A stretch of 64,000 nucleotides of DNA from 2-01-FULL-39-28 sp964436165 (GCA_964436165.1 CAYTBY010000001.1:1-64000), one strand, 5' to 3'; counted from the stretch's first letter, positions 31,810-41,217 are shown. The notes: a model not told the origin generated them from the sequence alone. Numbers and translations are program-made.

Positions 31810-32382
31810 TTAAATTAGTCCAAGTTTCTCAAGGCGAGGCTTGGCTAATAGTGTAGTTACGATCGAATAAGAACTATTCGATTTAATCTGATATACAGCA
31901 TTAAGCCAATCATTCCATGTCATGAGGTCAACTTCGATATCTTCATGCTTGTCAAGGTTTCTTTTACCAGTATCCACGCAATCAAGGCAAAGAAATGGGT
32001 AATATGATATATCTGAACTCGCCGGGTCGTGGCAAATATTTAAGTCATTTGAAAGTGAAATAATTTTACCTGATTGGTAGCCGGTCTCTTCTTTCAGTTC
32101 TCTTTCGGCTGCATTAGCCGGACTTTCTCCGGGCATAATATTACCCCCCGGTAATTCGACAACCACTTCATCCGGCCCCATTCGGTATTGCCTAATTACA
32201 ACCACTCTGCCATCTGAAGTAAGGGGTAGAATGAAAGATGAGATGTATTTACCCTTAAACTTTCCATAGGATTCGACAGTTCCGGTCTTAGGCATTTCAT
32301 AATCTTGGCTGATAAGTATTTTGCTGAAAACTTTAGCGACAACTTTTTCTTCACCGACCTTGCGCGGGATTCTGATGGCCAT
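31810..32382 (-). CDS. Nudix hydrolase, ADP-sugar pyrophosphatase-like
   Basis: Start at the ATG 32380-32382, which overlaps the previous stop (TAATG) and matches the MAI..P.KV.EEK start of the paralog at 34528; 190 residues. The Nudix box (GGNIMPGESPANAAERELKEE, then TGY) is intact, preceded by VVVELP as in ADP-ribose/ADP-sugar hydrolases. It is coupled to an IMPase-like phosphatase. It may recycle or proofread nucleotide sugars in this locus. Confidence 0.85.
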   Translation of the reverse strand: MAIRIPRKVGEEKVVAKVFSKILISQDYEMPKTGTVESYGKFKGKYISSFILPLTSDGRVVVIRQYRMGPDEVVVELPGGNIMPGESPANAAERELKEETGYQSGKIISLSNDLNICHDPASSDISYYPFLCLDCVDTGKRNLDKHEDIEVDLMTWNDWLNAVYQIKSNSSYSIVTTLLAKPRLEKLGLI

Positions 32383-33242
32383 TAGACAACACCCCATCTA
32401 CTGATATGTTCAGCCGTTTCGTCCCTGAATTTATTGACAAGCAACTCATGAATGATTGGATTTGCCGCAAGTATTGATTTATAACCTACTTTCCATGGCT
32501 TGAGTTCTAGATTGGTGACTTTTGCTCCTGCCCCTTTCAAAATAATAGCGGCCGCGGCTATGTCTTCGGAGTCGAGTCCGGTAGCAAGAACTGCTTCAAG
32601 TCTGCCGTCGGCCACAAAGCTCAACGATGCTACAGCGCACGCAAATCCCACATCCGTCATAATACAAGGATTTTCCATGGCTTTTACTAGGAAAGGCAGA
32701 TGACTAGTTCTAAAACCTTGTTTATTTTTTAACTCTTTGCCAGAGTAAAAGCTCATGATAACCTTATTGAGTGAATCTGCGTTGTTGACCTTAATTTGTT
32801 TACCATTGAGCCGTGAAGGTTCTCCAGCAACTCCGGTATACAGATAATCTTTAAACGGCATGTATATTACACCCAATACAGGATCGCTACCTATACACAA
32901 TGCCCGTGAAAAACAAAATCCATCAAAGTAGCGTCTTGTATATGCGATTGTTCCATCAAGTTCATCGTCAATCCAAGTGAAGGGGCTATCAGTTTTGTGG
33001 TCGTCTGATTCTTCAGAGTGAATATTGTGTTCCGGATAGGTTTCAGCGAGTTGTTTCCTTAACATAGCCGATACTCTAGTATCAGCTTCAGTTCTGAAAT
33101 GAACCCTTCCCGTCCATTCGATATCGTGATTAGAGTCGTATAAATCCATATGGATTTTACCGGCAGCTTTGGCCGAGGCAGTCGCAAATTCTAAAAATTC
33201 TGACTTTCTTTGTATAAATTCAGTCCATGGGTCTGGGTGCAT
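32382..33242 (-). CDS. Inositol monophosphatase-family phosphatase
   Basis: A 286-residue IMPase/CysQ/HisN-fold Mg-dependent phosphatase. Metal ligands are visible: SEES (Glu77, Glu78) and WIDDELDGT (Asp93, Asp96). The usual DPLDGT reads DELDGT here (Glu94 for Pro), a small variation. Substrates of the family include inositol, sugar and nucleotide phosphates. Its coupling to a Nudix gene suggests successive pyrophosphate and phosphate removal from a nucleotide-linked metabolite. It has a good promoter in the divergent region. Confidence 0.85.
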   Translation of the reverse strand: MHPDPWTEFIQRKSEFLEFATASAKAAGKIHMDLYDSNHDIEWTGRVHFRTEADTRVSAMLRKQLAETYPEHNIHSEESDDHKTDSPFTWIDDELDGTIAYTRRYFDGFCFSRALCIGSDPVLGVIYMPFKDYLYTGVAGEPSRLNGKQIKVNNADSLNKVIMSFYSGKELKNKQGFRTSHLPFLVKAMENPCIMTDVGFACAVASLSFVADGRLEAVLATGLDSEDIAAAAIILKGAGAKVTNLELKPWKVGYKSILAANPIIHELLVNKFRDETAEHISRWGVV

Positions 33243-33281
33243 TTTGTGCCCTTTTCTTTTTTAATGAACAGACCGTTACAT

Positions 33282-33310
33282 ATTGTATCCCTAATCATTC
33301 CAAGAGTCAA
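33282..33310 (-). promoter_or_regulatory. Predicted promoter for the IMPase-Nudix operon
   Basis: TTGACT (33305-33310), 17-base spacer, TACAAT (33282-33287), minus strand. Confidence 0.72.
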
Positions 33311-33349
33311 GTTGCTAATTCTTATAGGAATGTTAAAGTATTTGTATTT

Positions 33350-33847
33350 ATGGCTATAATTACAAAAAAAGATTTTATTAAAATTAGACAAAAACACTCA
33401 GATAAAAAGATTGTCTATTGCGACGGCTCTTTTGATCTTACTCATGCCGGTCATGTATTATTTTTTGAAGAGGGTAAATCAATGGGGGATGTATTAGTGG
33501 TTGGAGTCGGTGCGGATTCAGATATTAAAAAATATAAAGGCAAGACTAGGCCGATTCTTAACCAAAGCGTGAGATTGAAAACAATAGATTCTCTCAAGCC
33601 GGTGGATTATAGTTTTTTGAATAAGCTTCCTAGTCAAAAAAACCTTCTTTCGCATTTGGAAGTTAATTTTAATAAGTTAAAACCCGACGTCTATCTAATT
33701 AATGAAGATGCGTTTAATATTGAATATCGAAAAAAAATTTCAAAACAATATAGTGTGAAAATAGTAATGGCTCATCGGGTTTGTCCCCCCAATTTTGATA
33801 AGATCTCCACGTCTAAGATCATAGATAAAATTAAGAGACTAGACTAA
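33350..33847 (+). CDS. RfaE2/TagD-type cytidylyltransferase (copy 1)
   Basis: ATG at 33350 chosen because earlier codons are not family-like; 165 residues. CDGSFDLTHAGHVLFFE (24-40) contains the HxGH nucleotidyltransferase motif (32-35), and TSKII near the end is the usual second signature. Members attach CMP or AMP to glycerol-, heptose- or similar phosphates. Its stop overlaps the start of the P-loop gene by one base. A paralog lies at 35196. With gmhA and hddA nearby, a heptose phosphate is a reasonable substrate. Confidence 0.85.
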   Translation: MAIITKKDFIKIRQKHSDKKIVYCDGSFDLTHAGHVLFFEEGKSMGDVLVVGVGADSDIKKYKGKTRPILNQSVRLKTIDSLKPVDYSFLNKLPSQKNLLSHLEVNFNKLKPDVYLINEDAFNIEYRKKISKQYSVKIVMAHRVCPPNFDKISTSKIIDKIKRLD

Positions 33848-34473
33848 TGTCTACTATCCATCCAAAATTTCAAAAAACTCGTCTTCCTAGAATAGTCATA
33901 ACTGGTCCGCCTGGTGCTGGAAAAACGACCATGGTTAAAATTTTTGGTGATGAATTCGGTCATGTTATTCGTCCAGTGCCTGAAGTTGCTACGATGACAA
34001 TCGTTAAATTGGGGCTTATTCCCGGCACACCGAGGTCTGAAATTGTTTTTGAAAGCGTTTTTCAGCATATGATGTATCGAATGCAGGAGTTATTTGAGCA
34101 TATGGCCGATGTGTTGGCTAGGGAGACCGGGAAAAAGGTTTTGCTTTCGGATAAGGGAAGGGTTGATATCGCTGGACATATTCGTGGCGGGAAGAAGGAA
34201 TATGAAGAACTTTTTAAAACCACTCTTAAAAAAGATTATTCTTTATATGATTTAGTATTGTTTTTAGAATTACCATCTAAAAAAGTGTACAACCAAATTC
34301 GTAAAAATAATCCTGCCCGAGGAGAAACTTATGAAGATGCCAAAGCTACGGAGGCGAAAGTAAAAAAAGCATGGCAAAATCATCCAAATTTTAAATCTAT
34401 TTCAAATTATGGTGGTTGGGAGGGGAAAGTTCAGAAAGCTCGTCTGGCGATAGCAGAATTTTTAAAAATTTGA
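33847..34473 (+). CDS. P-loop ATPase/kinase (AAA_28-like)
   Basis: A 208-residue single-domain P-loop protein. GPPGAGKTT (20-28) is the Walker A, and VLLSDKGRVD holds the Walker-B-like acidic residue. It resembles small nucleoside or metabolite kinases of the AAA_28 type. It is translationally coupled to the cytidylyltransferase (TAATG), suggesting that it phosphorylates the compound that is then cytidylylated. No membrane segment. The substrate is unknown. Confidence 0.75.
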   Translation: MSTIHPKFQKTRLPRIVITGPPGAGKTTMVKIFGDEFGHVIRPVPEVATMTIVKLGLIPGTPRSEIVFESVFQHMMYRMQELFEHMADVLARETGKKVLLSDKGRVDIAGHIRGGKKEYEELFKTTLKKDYSLYDLVLFLELPSKKVYNQIRKNNPARGETYEDAKATEAKVKKAWQNHPNFKSISNYGGWEGKVQKARLAIAEFLKI

Positions 34474-34498
34474 CAGATCAATAAAAGAACTGTATATT
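34470..34498 (+). promoter_or_regulatory. Predicted sigma70-type promoter for the plus-strand Nudix gene
   Basis: TTGACA (34470-34475), 17-base spacer, TATATT (34493-34498). The -35 box overlaps the stop of the P-loop gene. Confidence 0.72.
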
Positions 34499-34527
34499 TG
34501 AACGAGTAATTTAAAAAAGGATTGATC

Positions 34528-35130
34528 ATGGCTATCATCTGTCCGGAAAAGGTAAATGAAGAAAAAATTATCGGCCAAGTACACAATAAAGTATTAATTA
34601 CCCAGGATTTTAAAGATCCAAGAACCGGAGAAATTATACCCTGGGGCATGTTGAAAGGATTAAAGCTGTCTTCAATTATTTTACCGCTAACGATAGATTA
34701 TAAAGTAATAGCCATTCGTCAGTTTCGATATGGGGCTAACCAGGTTGTTCTAGAATTGCCAGGCGGAAATATAGAAGGAGACCAAACTTCGCAAGATGCG
34801 GCACAATCTGAATTATTACAGGAGACGGGCTATGTAGCAGAAAAAATAATACCTCTTTCTTCAAGTGGTATTATCGCAGAGCCGTCTTGCCTTCAAGGGG
34901 CTGCTTATTTTGGTTTTCTGGGGTTGAACTGTGTCTGGAAACAAAAGCCCAAATTAGATGACAGTGAAGATATAGAGGTGGTAACAATGGACTTAGATGA
35001 ATGGATTTGGATGATGTACAATATTCCAAATAAAGTCAATGGCATGCTTGCATTGACATTTTTGGCCCTTCCCCATCTTGGACTTTTTTCACCTGGAGAA
35101 CCCAAACCAACTTGGCAGAACGTTTCTTAG
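34528..35130 (+). CDS. Nudix hydrolase (paralog of the 31810 gene)
   Basis: ATG 34528 with AAAAAAGG upstream; 200 residues. It keeps VVLELPGGNIEGDQTSQDAA and then SELLQETGY, where the canonical REUxEE core reads SELLQET. Arg and one Glu are therefore replaced, and hydrolase activity may be reduced or altered. The rest is clearly homologous to the 31810-32382 product across the divergent intergenic region. Confidence 0.8.
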   Translation: MAIICPEKVNEEKIIGQVHNKVLITQDFKDPRTGEIIPWGMLKGLKLSSIILPLTIDYKVIAIRQFRYGANQVVLELPGGNIEGDQTSQDAAQSELLQETGYVAEKIIPLSSSGIIAEPSCLQGAAYFGFLGLNCVWKQKPKLDDSEDIEVVTMDLDEWIWMMYNIPNKVNGMLALTFLALPHLGLFSPGEPKPTWQNVS

Positions 35131-35155
35131 ATCGCATATTTAATGCGATTTTTTA
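35131..35155 (+). terminator. Intrinsic terminator after the plus-strand Nudix gene
   Basis: ATCGCAT-ATTTA-ATGCGAT stem followed by TTTTTT. Confidence 0.82.
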
Positions 35156-35158
35156 TTG

Positions 35159-35186
35159 TTGACAGATCTTCTTTAAGGTATACAAT
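35159..35186 (+). promoter_or_regulatory. Predicted promoter for cytidylyltransferase copy 2
   Basis: TTGACA (35159-35164), 16-base spacer, TACAAT (35181-35186), ten bases before the ATG at 35196. The spacing implies a very short or absent leader. Confidence 0.65.
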
Positions 35187-35195
35187 TTAATAATT

Positions 35196-35705
35196 ATGGA
35201 GAGTAAGAAAACCATTGCTCAGATAAAAAAAGATTTGATAGCTTTACGCAAAAATAATCCTGGCAAAAAAATTGTTTTTTGTTCGGGAAGTTTCGATCTT
35301 CCTCATGCCGGACATGTTCTTTTTTTTGAAGAGTGTAAAAAACTAGGCGATATTTTGGTAGTCGATTTAGGCAGTGACAAGTCTTTGAGATTGACGAAAA
35401 CGCCCGATCGCCCGATTCTTAATGAGCATGTGAGATTTAAAGTCGTTTCTTCTTTGAAGCCGGTTGATTATTGTTTTGTGGATAGAACAAAAAACGGACA
35501 TAAAGTAAGTTCACTTATTTACTACTTCAAAACTTTAAAACCTGATATTTACGTTAACAATACAGATGCCAAGCGATTAACTGAGGGCCAGGAAGTGGCT
35601 AGGAAAAACGGAGTAAAAATGGTTGTTTTGGACCGGACATGTCCCCCGGAGTTTATATCTATTTCTACCACTAAGATTATTGAAAAAATTAAAAATCTCA
35701 ATTAA
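35196..35705 (+). CDS. RfaE2/TagD-type cytidylyltransferase (copy 2)
   Basis: A 169-residue paralog of the 33350 product; both share FCxGSFDLxHAGHVLFFEExKxxGDxLVV and the SxxKPVDYxF block. HAGH is at 37-40 and STTKII near the C-terminus. The two copies probably act on different sugar or polyol phosphates, or the second arose by local duplication. The predicted promoter leaves almost no 5' leader and I see no Shine-Dalgarno sequence, so leaderless translation is possible. Confidence 0.85.
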   Translation: MESKKTIAQIKKDLIALRKNNPGKKIVFCSGSFDLPHAGHVLFFEECKKLGDILVVDLGSDKSLRLTKTPDRPILNEHVRFKVVSSLKPVDYCFVDRTKNGHKVSSLIYYFKTLKPDIYVNNTDAKRLTEGQEVARKNGVKMVVLDRTCPPEFISISTTKIIEKIKNLN

Positions 35706-35728
35706 AAATCCCGCTTGTGGCGGGTTTT
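35706..35728. terminator. Bidirectional intrinsic terminator
   Basis: AAAAATCCCGC-TTGTG-GCGGGTTTTA between the convergent cytidylyltransferase and RmlC-like genes. Confidence 0.8.
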
Positions 35729-36314
35729 AATGTTTGTGCTCAATATATGAAGCGCCTTTTCTGTCTCTATCTGATAAAATCGGATCAGTGGTTGGCCAGC
35801 TGATATTAAATCTCGGGTCGTTCCATTTAACTACATTTTGGATTTCAGGGCCTGAATAATATTGGGATTGATTATAATGGAAAAGGATCTGATCGCTTAG
35901 AGCCAGGTGGCCGTTACAGTGCCTGGGCGGGACTAATATTTGTAGGCCATTCTCGGCCGATAAAATAAATGACTCCCATTTGCCGAAGTGTTCCGAAGCC
36001 GGATTATAATTCAGGACTACTAAGTAAAATTCTCCCAAAAGGCAAGTTATCAATTTCCAGGTTCTAGAATCGCCGTGCAGTCCGCGTAGGGCATTTTTTA
36101 TTGAAAAAGAAGCAGTTTGTTCGCCATCCTCGAAGTCTATAGTGATTCCATTGGCGAAGTAGACTCTTTTGCTATAAAGTTCCGCATAGTAGCCACGATG
36201 ATCTTTGGTTACTTTTCTTTTTATTTTTAATACTCCTGGTAGAGTAGTCTCTTGAACTGTAATGTTTTTAGCTAATTCCTCATCATTCGGTCCAAGCTGG
36301 TATTTATTAACCAC
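35727..36314 (-). CDS. dTDP-4-dehydrorhamnose 3,5-epimerase (RmlC)-family protein
   Basis: GTG start after a GGGGGG ribosome site; 195 residues, the usual length of RmlC. NALRGLHGD holds the catalytic His80, and LVPPRHCNGHLAL is the cupin strand with the second His-rich patch. The long N-terminus (residues 1-25) is not conserved. No dTDP-sugar genes are present, while gmhA, hddA, gmd and fcl-like genes are. It may therefore act as the 3,5-epimerase of a GDP-6-deoxy-4-keto-heptose, as MlghB-type enzymes do. Confidence 0.82.
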   Translation of the reverse strand: MVNKYQLGPNDEELAKNITVQETTLPGVLKIKRKVTKDHRGYYAELYSKRVYFANGITIDFEDGEQTASFSIKNALRGLHGDSRTWKLITCLLGEFYLVVLNYNPASEHFGKWESFILSAENGLQILVPPRHCNGHLALSDQILFHYNQSQYYSGPEIQNVVKWNDPRFNISWPTTDPILSDRDRKGASYIEHKH

Positions 36315-36348
36315 CAGAGCCCCCCATATTTATTAAAAGACTAAAAAC

Positions 36349-36378
36349 ACAATACAATATTTTAGTTGAGTTTGTCAA
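36349..36378 (-). promoter_or_regulatory. Predicted promoter for the RmlC-like gene
   Basis: TTGACA (36373-36378), 18-base spacer, TATTGT (36349-36354), minus strand. Confidence 0.5.
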
Positions 36379-36403
36379 AAATCTTAGAAGGATCGGTCAT
36401 CGG

Positions 36404-37387
36404 TCACATGTTGTAATAAATCACCTGGCTGCCCTGATTCTCAAATTTAAATGGAACATGAAGAAGTCTTTTTAATTTTTCTTTGATCCGAGGTTGAATT
36501 TCGGGCGGGGCAAAAAATAATATAAATCCTCCTCCTCCAGCCCCCAACAACTTACCGCCAAGAGCGCCAGCTTTGATGGCCGTGTCGTAAATTGCATCAA
36601 TTCTGGGATTGCTTATTTTACTGGACAATTTTTTCTTATATTCCCAGCTTGTTTTTAGAAGTTTGCCAAAATCTTCAATGGGCTTTTCATCTTTAATAAT
36701 TGAAAAACCTTCGCTAGCTATGGCGGTCATGATTTTTAGTTCTTCGTTGGTCTTTTTTATGTTTTTTATCTGTATTTTAGCGATCTCTGAAGCGTTGCGA
36801 GACAAGCCGGTAAAAAATAGCATACAATGGTCCTGAAGCAGGTTCAGGTGTTCTGGACGCATTATTATCGGTTGAATGGAAATATGATGTGAGCCGCCGA
36901 AATCTATTTTATTAAAACCGCCGAAAGCTGCTGCTGTCTGGTCTTGCGAGCCGACATTTTCTTTGATCATATTCTGCTCAATGTGAATAGCTTCAAGCGC
37001 CAATTCTTTCTTGCTTTTCATTATGCCCTTTAGGCCATACAGGGCATTTATAAGTCCAACCGTAAATGACGAGCTAGAGCCTAGGCCTGATCTGGCCGGC
37101 AGATCGCCGTCATGATGGATTTCTAGTCCGTGGTCTATATTAATGAATCGGAGACATTCTCTGACCGAAGGGTGGTCAATTTTATTTATATCTTTGACAT
37201 TCTCTGATTGAGAATAAACAATACGGTGTTTGTATTTAAAAAACGGCGGCAAAGGACGGCAAGTTATGTAGCAGTATTTATCTATGGTCGTAGATAAAAC
37301 AGTCCCGCCGTTCTCTTTGTACCAGCCGGGGTAATCGGTTCCTCCGCCGAAAAACGATATTCTAAAAGGTGTTCTGGTGATAATCAT
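36404..37387 (-). CDS. hddA: D-glycero-D-manno-heptose 7-phosphate kinase-like GHMP kinase (HddA)
   Basis: A 327-residue GHMP kinase. FFGGGTDYPGWY (12-23) is the substrate loop typical of HddA, and ARSGLGSSSSF (98-108) is the ATP-binding glycine-serine motif. The C-terminal GAGGGGFI motif is present. It phosphorylates heptose-7-phosphate at O1 on the route to GDP-heptose. With GmhA encoded at 41.5 kb, two consecutive steps of the GDP-heptose pathway are present; a GDP-transferring HddC was not seen. Confidence 0.85.
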   Translation of the reverse strand: MIITRTPFRISFFGGGTDYPGWYKENGGTVLSTTIDKYCYITCRPLPPFFKYKHRIVYSQSENVKDINKIDHPSVRECLRFINIDHGLEIHHDGDLPARSGLGSSSSFTVGLINALYGLKGIMKSKKELALEAIHIEQNMIKENVGSQDQTAAAFGGFNKIDFGGSHHISIQPIIMRPEHLNLLQDHCMLFFTGLSRNASEIAKIQIKNIKKTNEELKIMTAIASEGFSIIKDEKPIEDFGKLLKTSWEYKKKLSSKISNPRIDAIYDTAIKAGALGGKLLGAGGGGFILFFAPPEIQPRIKEKLKRLLHVPFKFENQGSQVIYYNM

Positions 37388-37441
37388 TGATAGGTTTTAG
37401 GTATTTAGCTTTTAGGTGTTAGAATCCTAAGAAGTTAAAAC

Positions 37442-39415
37442 CTAATTCTCTAAATTCCTTGTATTTAATAGCCAAGCATATCCTCGCCAGCGGTCTTTTT
37501 TTGTGATTTCATGTAAAATCAAATCTCGGAAACCGGTTACTTCGCTTTCCACTGGCCAAATATTGCTAGTTCCCATAGTTTTAAATTTAGCCGTGGCTAT
37601 TTTCTCCATATCCCTTGTTTCCAGTAATTTATTTAGGACAGGGTCCTTGGTATAATCTCCGCCTTCGATTGCTTCCATCTCCGTGTTCATATAAAGCGAT
37701 TTACTGCTTGTACAAGGAATCACTATCCATCCGTTTTTAACATCAGCTATGCTGTTAATATAGTGCACAATATAGGGCGGCGCCATATCTTTGGGGGGCA
37801 GATAATCTGATTTTCCTATGCCATGAATTGCTTCTATGAAAGATTTATTATAGTTGGTGTTGTAAGTGTAAAATTCTTTTATTCCAAGGCGATCCAATGT
37901 GTTTATTAAGTTAGTCACGCTCATTCTTGCTGGATAAACATCTGAAAAAAATTTCCATAAATTCCAAACAAGAGCGACCAAAATCAGGACTATAAAAATT
38001 GGGACACTCTTATCATAGAAAAATAATTGAATTAAATACGCACCACTACCGATAGCCAAAAAAATACCCACCAGTCCCGGAGAATATGTTCTGGAAAGCT
38101 GGGGAGCCTTGGTTATTTCTGCCCAAATAACAGGTGATAAGGAAAACAACAAAATTAAAACCATGCCCACTTCATTGAAAATTAAATTACCTTGCAAGAA
38201 AAAGGGAGAGACAATTAGGCCAATGGCAGAGGCTGTGAATATTATAGTATGAACGGGGACCATCCTAAAAAATACTTTTGGCAACCAAATTAACCCCGCT
38301 CCTTGGGTATAGCGAGTAACGGTCAAACCTTTCTTTGCGAAATAATCAACATATAGCCTGAAGTGTGATTTTTTTCTGATTTGAGTCTCCAGCAAAAATG
38401 CAAAGAAATATTTAAAACTTTTTTTAATATCCGGCAAGGTTAAAGTTAAAAAGCCGATAATGAATCCAATTAAAATTAGTAAAAGATATCCCCAGCTGAT
38501 CAGATTAACTAACAGTAATAAGGCGACAGTAGCATAAAGACCCCAGACAGTTAGTTGTTTGACTCTTTTGCGGGCATGCTCTAAGTAGAAGTCTAAAGAA
38601 AATTTATCTCTCCCGCGGATTAGTTTATTTAGGAATCTTGGCGCTGTCTGATAGTATATTGAGGCAACTATTTTTTTATGGACAAGCCATAGAAAAACTA
38701 TCGTTAAGCCGTATAAAATTAGCATTGTCATGTTAAATAATACCAATTGATTATTCCAGATTTGAGTATAAATATTATCAAAAGCATTATTGGCGATTAT
38801 TGTTCGGTGGCTTGAATAAAAAACAGCAGTAAAGAAGAGAGGTGTATATTTAATTGTTGAGGCAGAGGCAAATTGGGCAAAACAAAATATTATTCCTGCC
38901 CCGATTAGCCAGATGGCCGATTCCGGCCAACCGCCATTTGCTTGTTGTATAAACAGAACAGATAAGAGAAAAAGCATGGTGGCTACATTGGCATGGCCTC
39001 CATAAAGAGCAACTTGCCAGCTCCATAGGGAAGTCAAGAATAGTATTCCTAGAAATAAAGCGATGGCAGGGTTCCAATATCCAAGTGCGATAAGAAATAT
39101 TAAAAATGAAGAAAAAGCGGTGGATATGCCGCCCAGGGCAGTATATGGATAATCTCCGGTTTTATTGCGAAATATTTTCTGAAAGACAGCCATCAGTATA
39201 ATAGTCATATCTTTCATGCCAGTTTTTCCAAGGCCCATTTTATGTAAATCTGAAAACCATCGCCATCTTGAAGACGTCGCCGCGGCATAAGCCATTAGTT
39301 CGTTGTCGGTATTGGGACCATTGAATTGCACCCCGCGGACCAGGAACATAAAAATCAACGCTGCCATAGATGAAGACAGGGCCATAAATATTATGCTGGT
39401 GATTGGATCTGACAT
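37442..39415 (-). CDS. Large polytopic membrane protein, putative GT39-like glycosyltransferase
   Basis: A 657-residue protein with more than ten hydrophobic helices in the first 500 residues, then a soluble tail of about 150. The layout resembles lipid-linked-sugar-dependent transferases or polymerases of the GT-C fold, but I see no certain catalytic motif. The start overlaps the stop of the ABC exporter by one base, so the two are co-translated and likely act on the same lipid-linked glycan. Function otherwise unknown. Confidence 0.7.
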   Translation of the reverse strand: MSDPITSIIFMALSSSMAALIFMFLVRGVQFNGPNTDNELMAYAAATSSRWRWFSDLHKMGLGKTGMKDMTIILMAVFQKIFRNKTGDYPYTALGGISTAFSSFLIFLIALGYWNPAIALFLGILFLTSLWSWQVALYGGHANVATMLFLLSVLFIQQANGGWPESAIWLIGAGIIFCFAQFASASTIKYTPLFFTAVFYSSHRTIIANNAFDNIYTQIWNNQLVLFNMTMLILYGLTIVFLWLVHKKIVASIYYQTAPRFLNKLIRGRDKFSLDFYLEHARKRVKQLTVWGLYATVALLLLVNLISWGYLLLILIGFIIGFLTLTLPDIKKSFKYFFAFLLETQIRKKSHFRLYVDYFAKKGLTVTRYTQGAGLIWLPKVFFRMVPVHTIIFTASAIGLIVSPFFLQGNLIFNEVGMVLILLFSLSPVIWAEITKAPQLSRTYSPGLVGIFLAIGSGAYLIQLFFYDKSVPIFIVLILVALVWNLWKFFSDVYPARMSVTNLINTLDRLGIKEFYTYNTNYNKSFIEAIHGIGKSDYLPPKDMAPPYIVHYINSIADVKNGWIVIPCTSSKSLYMNTEMEAIEGGDYTKDPVLNKLLETRDMEKIATAKFKTMGTSNIWPVESEVTGFRDLILHEITKKDRWRGYAWLLNTRNLEN

Positions 39416-41217
39416 TAGCGTATGTTATAAACTTTATAGAAATACGAGTCTTTATTTTTAAGCAGTTCTGCGGGTGATCCTTGTTCTGTAACTGTACCAC
39501 CGTTCATGACTATCAGGCGGTCTGAGCTTGTTACAGTTGAAAGGCGATGGGCAATAGCAATGACCGTAAGAGAGCGCTTTAATTCATCTATGGATTTTTG
39601 AATATGAACTTCTGATTCGTTATCTAAGGCGCTGGTAGCTTCATCTAGGATTAATATCTCCGGTTTTCTTAATAAGACTCTTGCGAGGATGATTCTTTGG
39701 CGTTGACCGGCTGAAAGCTTAACACCATTTTCACCCACAAGCGTTTGGAATTTATCGGGAAGTTCGTTTATAAAATCATAAGCTTGACTGATTTTGGCGG
39801 CTTCTGCTATCTCTTTTTTGGTAGCCATATCATTGTAAAATCTGATGTTGTTTTCTACCGTATCATTCAGTAAAAATATCTCTTGCGAGACGTAGCCAAC
39901 TTTACTGCGCCACTGAAATAAATCTATTCTTGAGATAGGCTTACCGTCGATAAGAATTTCTCCAGCTCCTAATTCAAATAGCCTTAGAAGGATATCAACC
40001 AACGTAGTTTTACCGACTCCGGATGGCCCGATTATGCCTATCATTTCACCGCGCTTTAATGAAAAGCTAAGATTATTGAGGACTTTTACGTCATTGTTGT
40101 AGCCGAAAGTGATATTGTTAATTTCAAGTTTGTCTTTAAACTCAAATGATAAAATACCGGTATTGATTTCTTGGTGGCGGTCAGCCTCTTTTTCATAGTC
40201 TGAGATCACTTGCAGATATGGCAAAGCCTCATTGACGCCATTTAGTTGGGTGTGCATCGCCTGACTAAATGCAAGTATTTTTTGAATTAAATATATTGTT
40301 GCAGCAAATGAAGCGATATTAAATTCTGTATTATAGAGATATTCAAATGCAAAAAGGCCTGAAATATAAAATAGTCCGACAGGTTCAATAAATGAACCAG
40401 GCGCTCGGTTGTAGGCCGCTATTTTGAGTCGTATCTGACGCAATTTTGCAAGGTATGAGTTGGTATGATCAATAATCTGATCTTCTGTGGCGGTTACTTT
40501 AACTGTTTTTGAACCCAGGGCATGCTGACTGATATGATGATTTAAGCTTCTGTTAACACCAGATAATTTATGAGCCTCTTCTCTAATCCCGTACATCAGA
40601 GGCTTTACAAAAAGAAAGATTATTAAACTTACTACTAAGGTTAATATTGTCAGAGAGAGCGAGATATTAATTGCTACGATCGTATATGCAATAAGACTCG
40701 TTAGAGTCATGATCATCGCATTGATAGTACCAAGAATTCCCGAACACGCATTAACGTCATACATTAATATTGATTCAAGGTGGCCGGTTTTTTGCTCCAT
40801 CAGATAGGGCCAGTCTGCTTTTAAGGTCTTTTCGAACAATTCACTGCGCTTTTTCATCTCGTAGTCAGCGGAGACTTTTTCGTTGTAATAAAATGCACAA
40901 TAAGTGATGATGCCTTTAAGAATAAACAAAACTAGCACTAAGCCTAGAACATAGAAAAGATTATAGGGTATATGAAAGAAAGCTAAACCATCTTGTATAA
41001 ACTTAGATATACTATCCAACTCCTTAATGTTTACTCCTCCTCGACTTCCGACTAGGGCAAACAGGGGAATGACTGCTCCGATTCCAATACCACCGAATAA
41101 ACCAGTTATGAACCCCAGGATTGTGGTAACGATAAATCTTCTGCGATAATACCAGAATGATGTCCGGATGATCTTTAGAGTATTTGTAATTTTTTGGGCG
41201 TCGATTAATGCGGGCAT
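39415..41217 (-). CDS. ABC exporter (fused permease-ATPase), lipid/oligosaccharide flippase type
   Basis: A 600-residue half-transporter. Residues 1-340 hold six membrane helices and residues 355-600 the ATPase. Walker A is GPSGVGKTT (397-405), the signature LSAGQ (501-505) and Walker B ILILDEATSA (521-530). The fold matches MsbA/PglK/lipid-linked oligosaccharide flippases. It is three bases from the HTH gene upstream and overlaps the membrane protein downstream, forming a three-gene operon. In this locus it probably flips a lipid-linked saccharide, in parallel to the Wzx-like protein at 53.8 kb. Confidence 0.85.
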   Translation of the reverse strand: MPALIDAQKITNTLKIIRTSFWYYRRRFIVTTILGFITGLFGGIGIGAVIPLFALVGSRGGVNIKELDSISKFIQDGLAFFHIPYNLFYVLGLVLVLFILKGIITYCAFYYNEKVSADYEMKKRSELFEKTLKADWPYLMEQKTGHLESILMYDVNACSGILGTINAMIMTLTSLIAYTIVAINISLSLTILTLVVSLIIFLFVKPLMYGIREEAHKLSGVNRSLNHHISQHALGSKTVKVTATEDQIIDHTNSYLAKLRQIRLKIAAYNRAPGSFIEPVGLFYISGLFAFEYLYNTEFNIASFAATIYLIQKILAFSQAMHTQLNGVNEALPYLQVISDYEKEADRHQEINTGILSFEFKDKLEINNITFGYNNDVKVLNNLSFSLKRGEMIGIIGPSGVGKTTLVDILLRLFELGAGEILIDGKPISRIDLFQWRSKVGYVSQEIFLLNDTVENNIRFYNDMATKKEIAEAAKISQAYDFINELPDKFQTLVGENGVKLSAGQRQRIILARVLLRKPEILILDEATSALDNESEVHIQKSIDELKRSLTVIAIAHRLSTVTSSDRLIVMNGGTVTEQGSPAELLKNKDSYFYKVYNIR

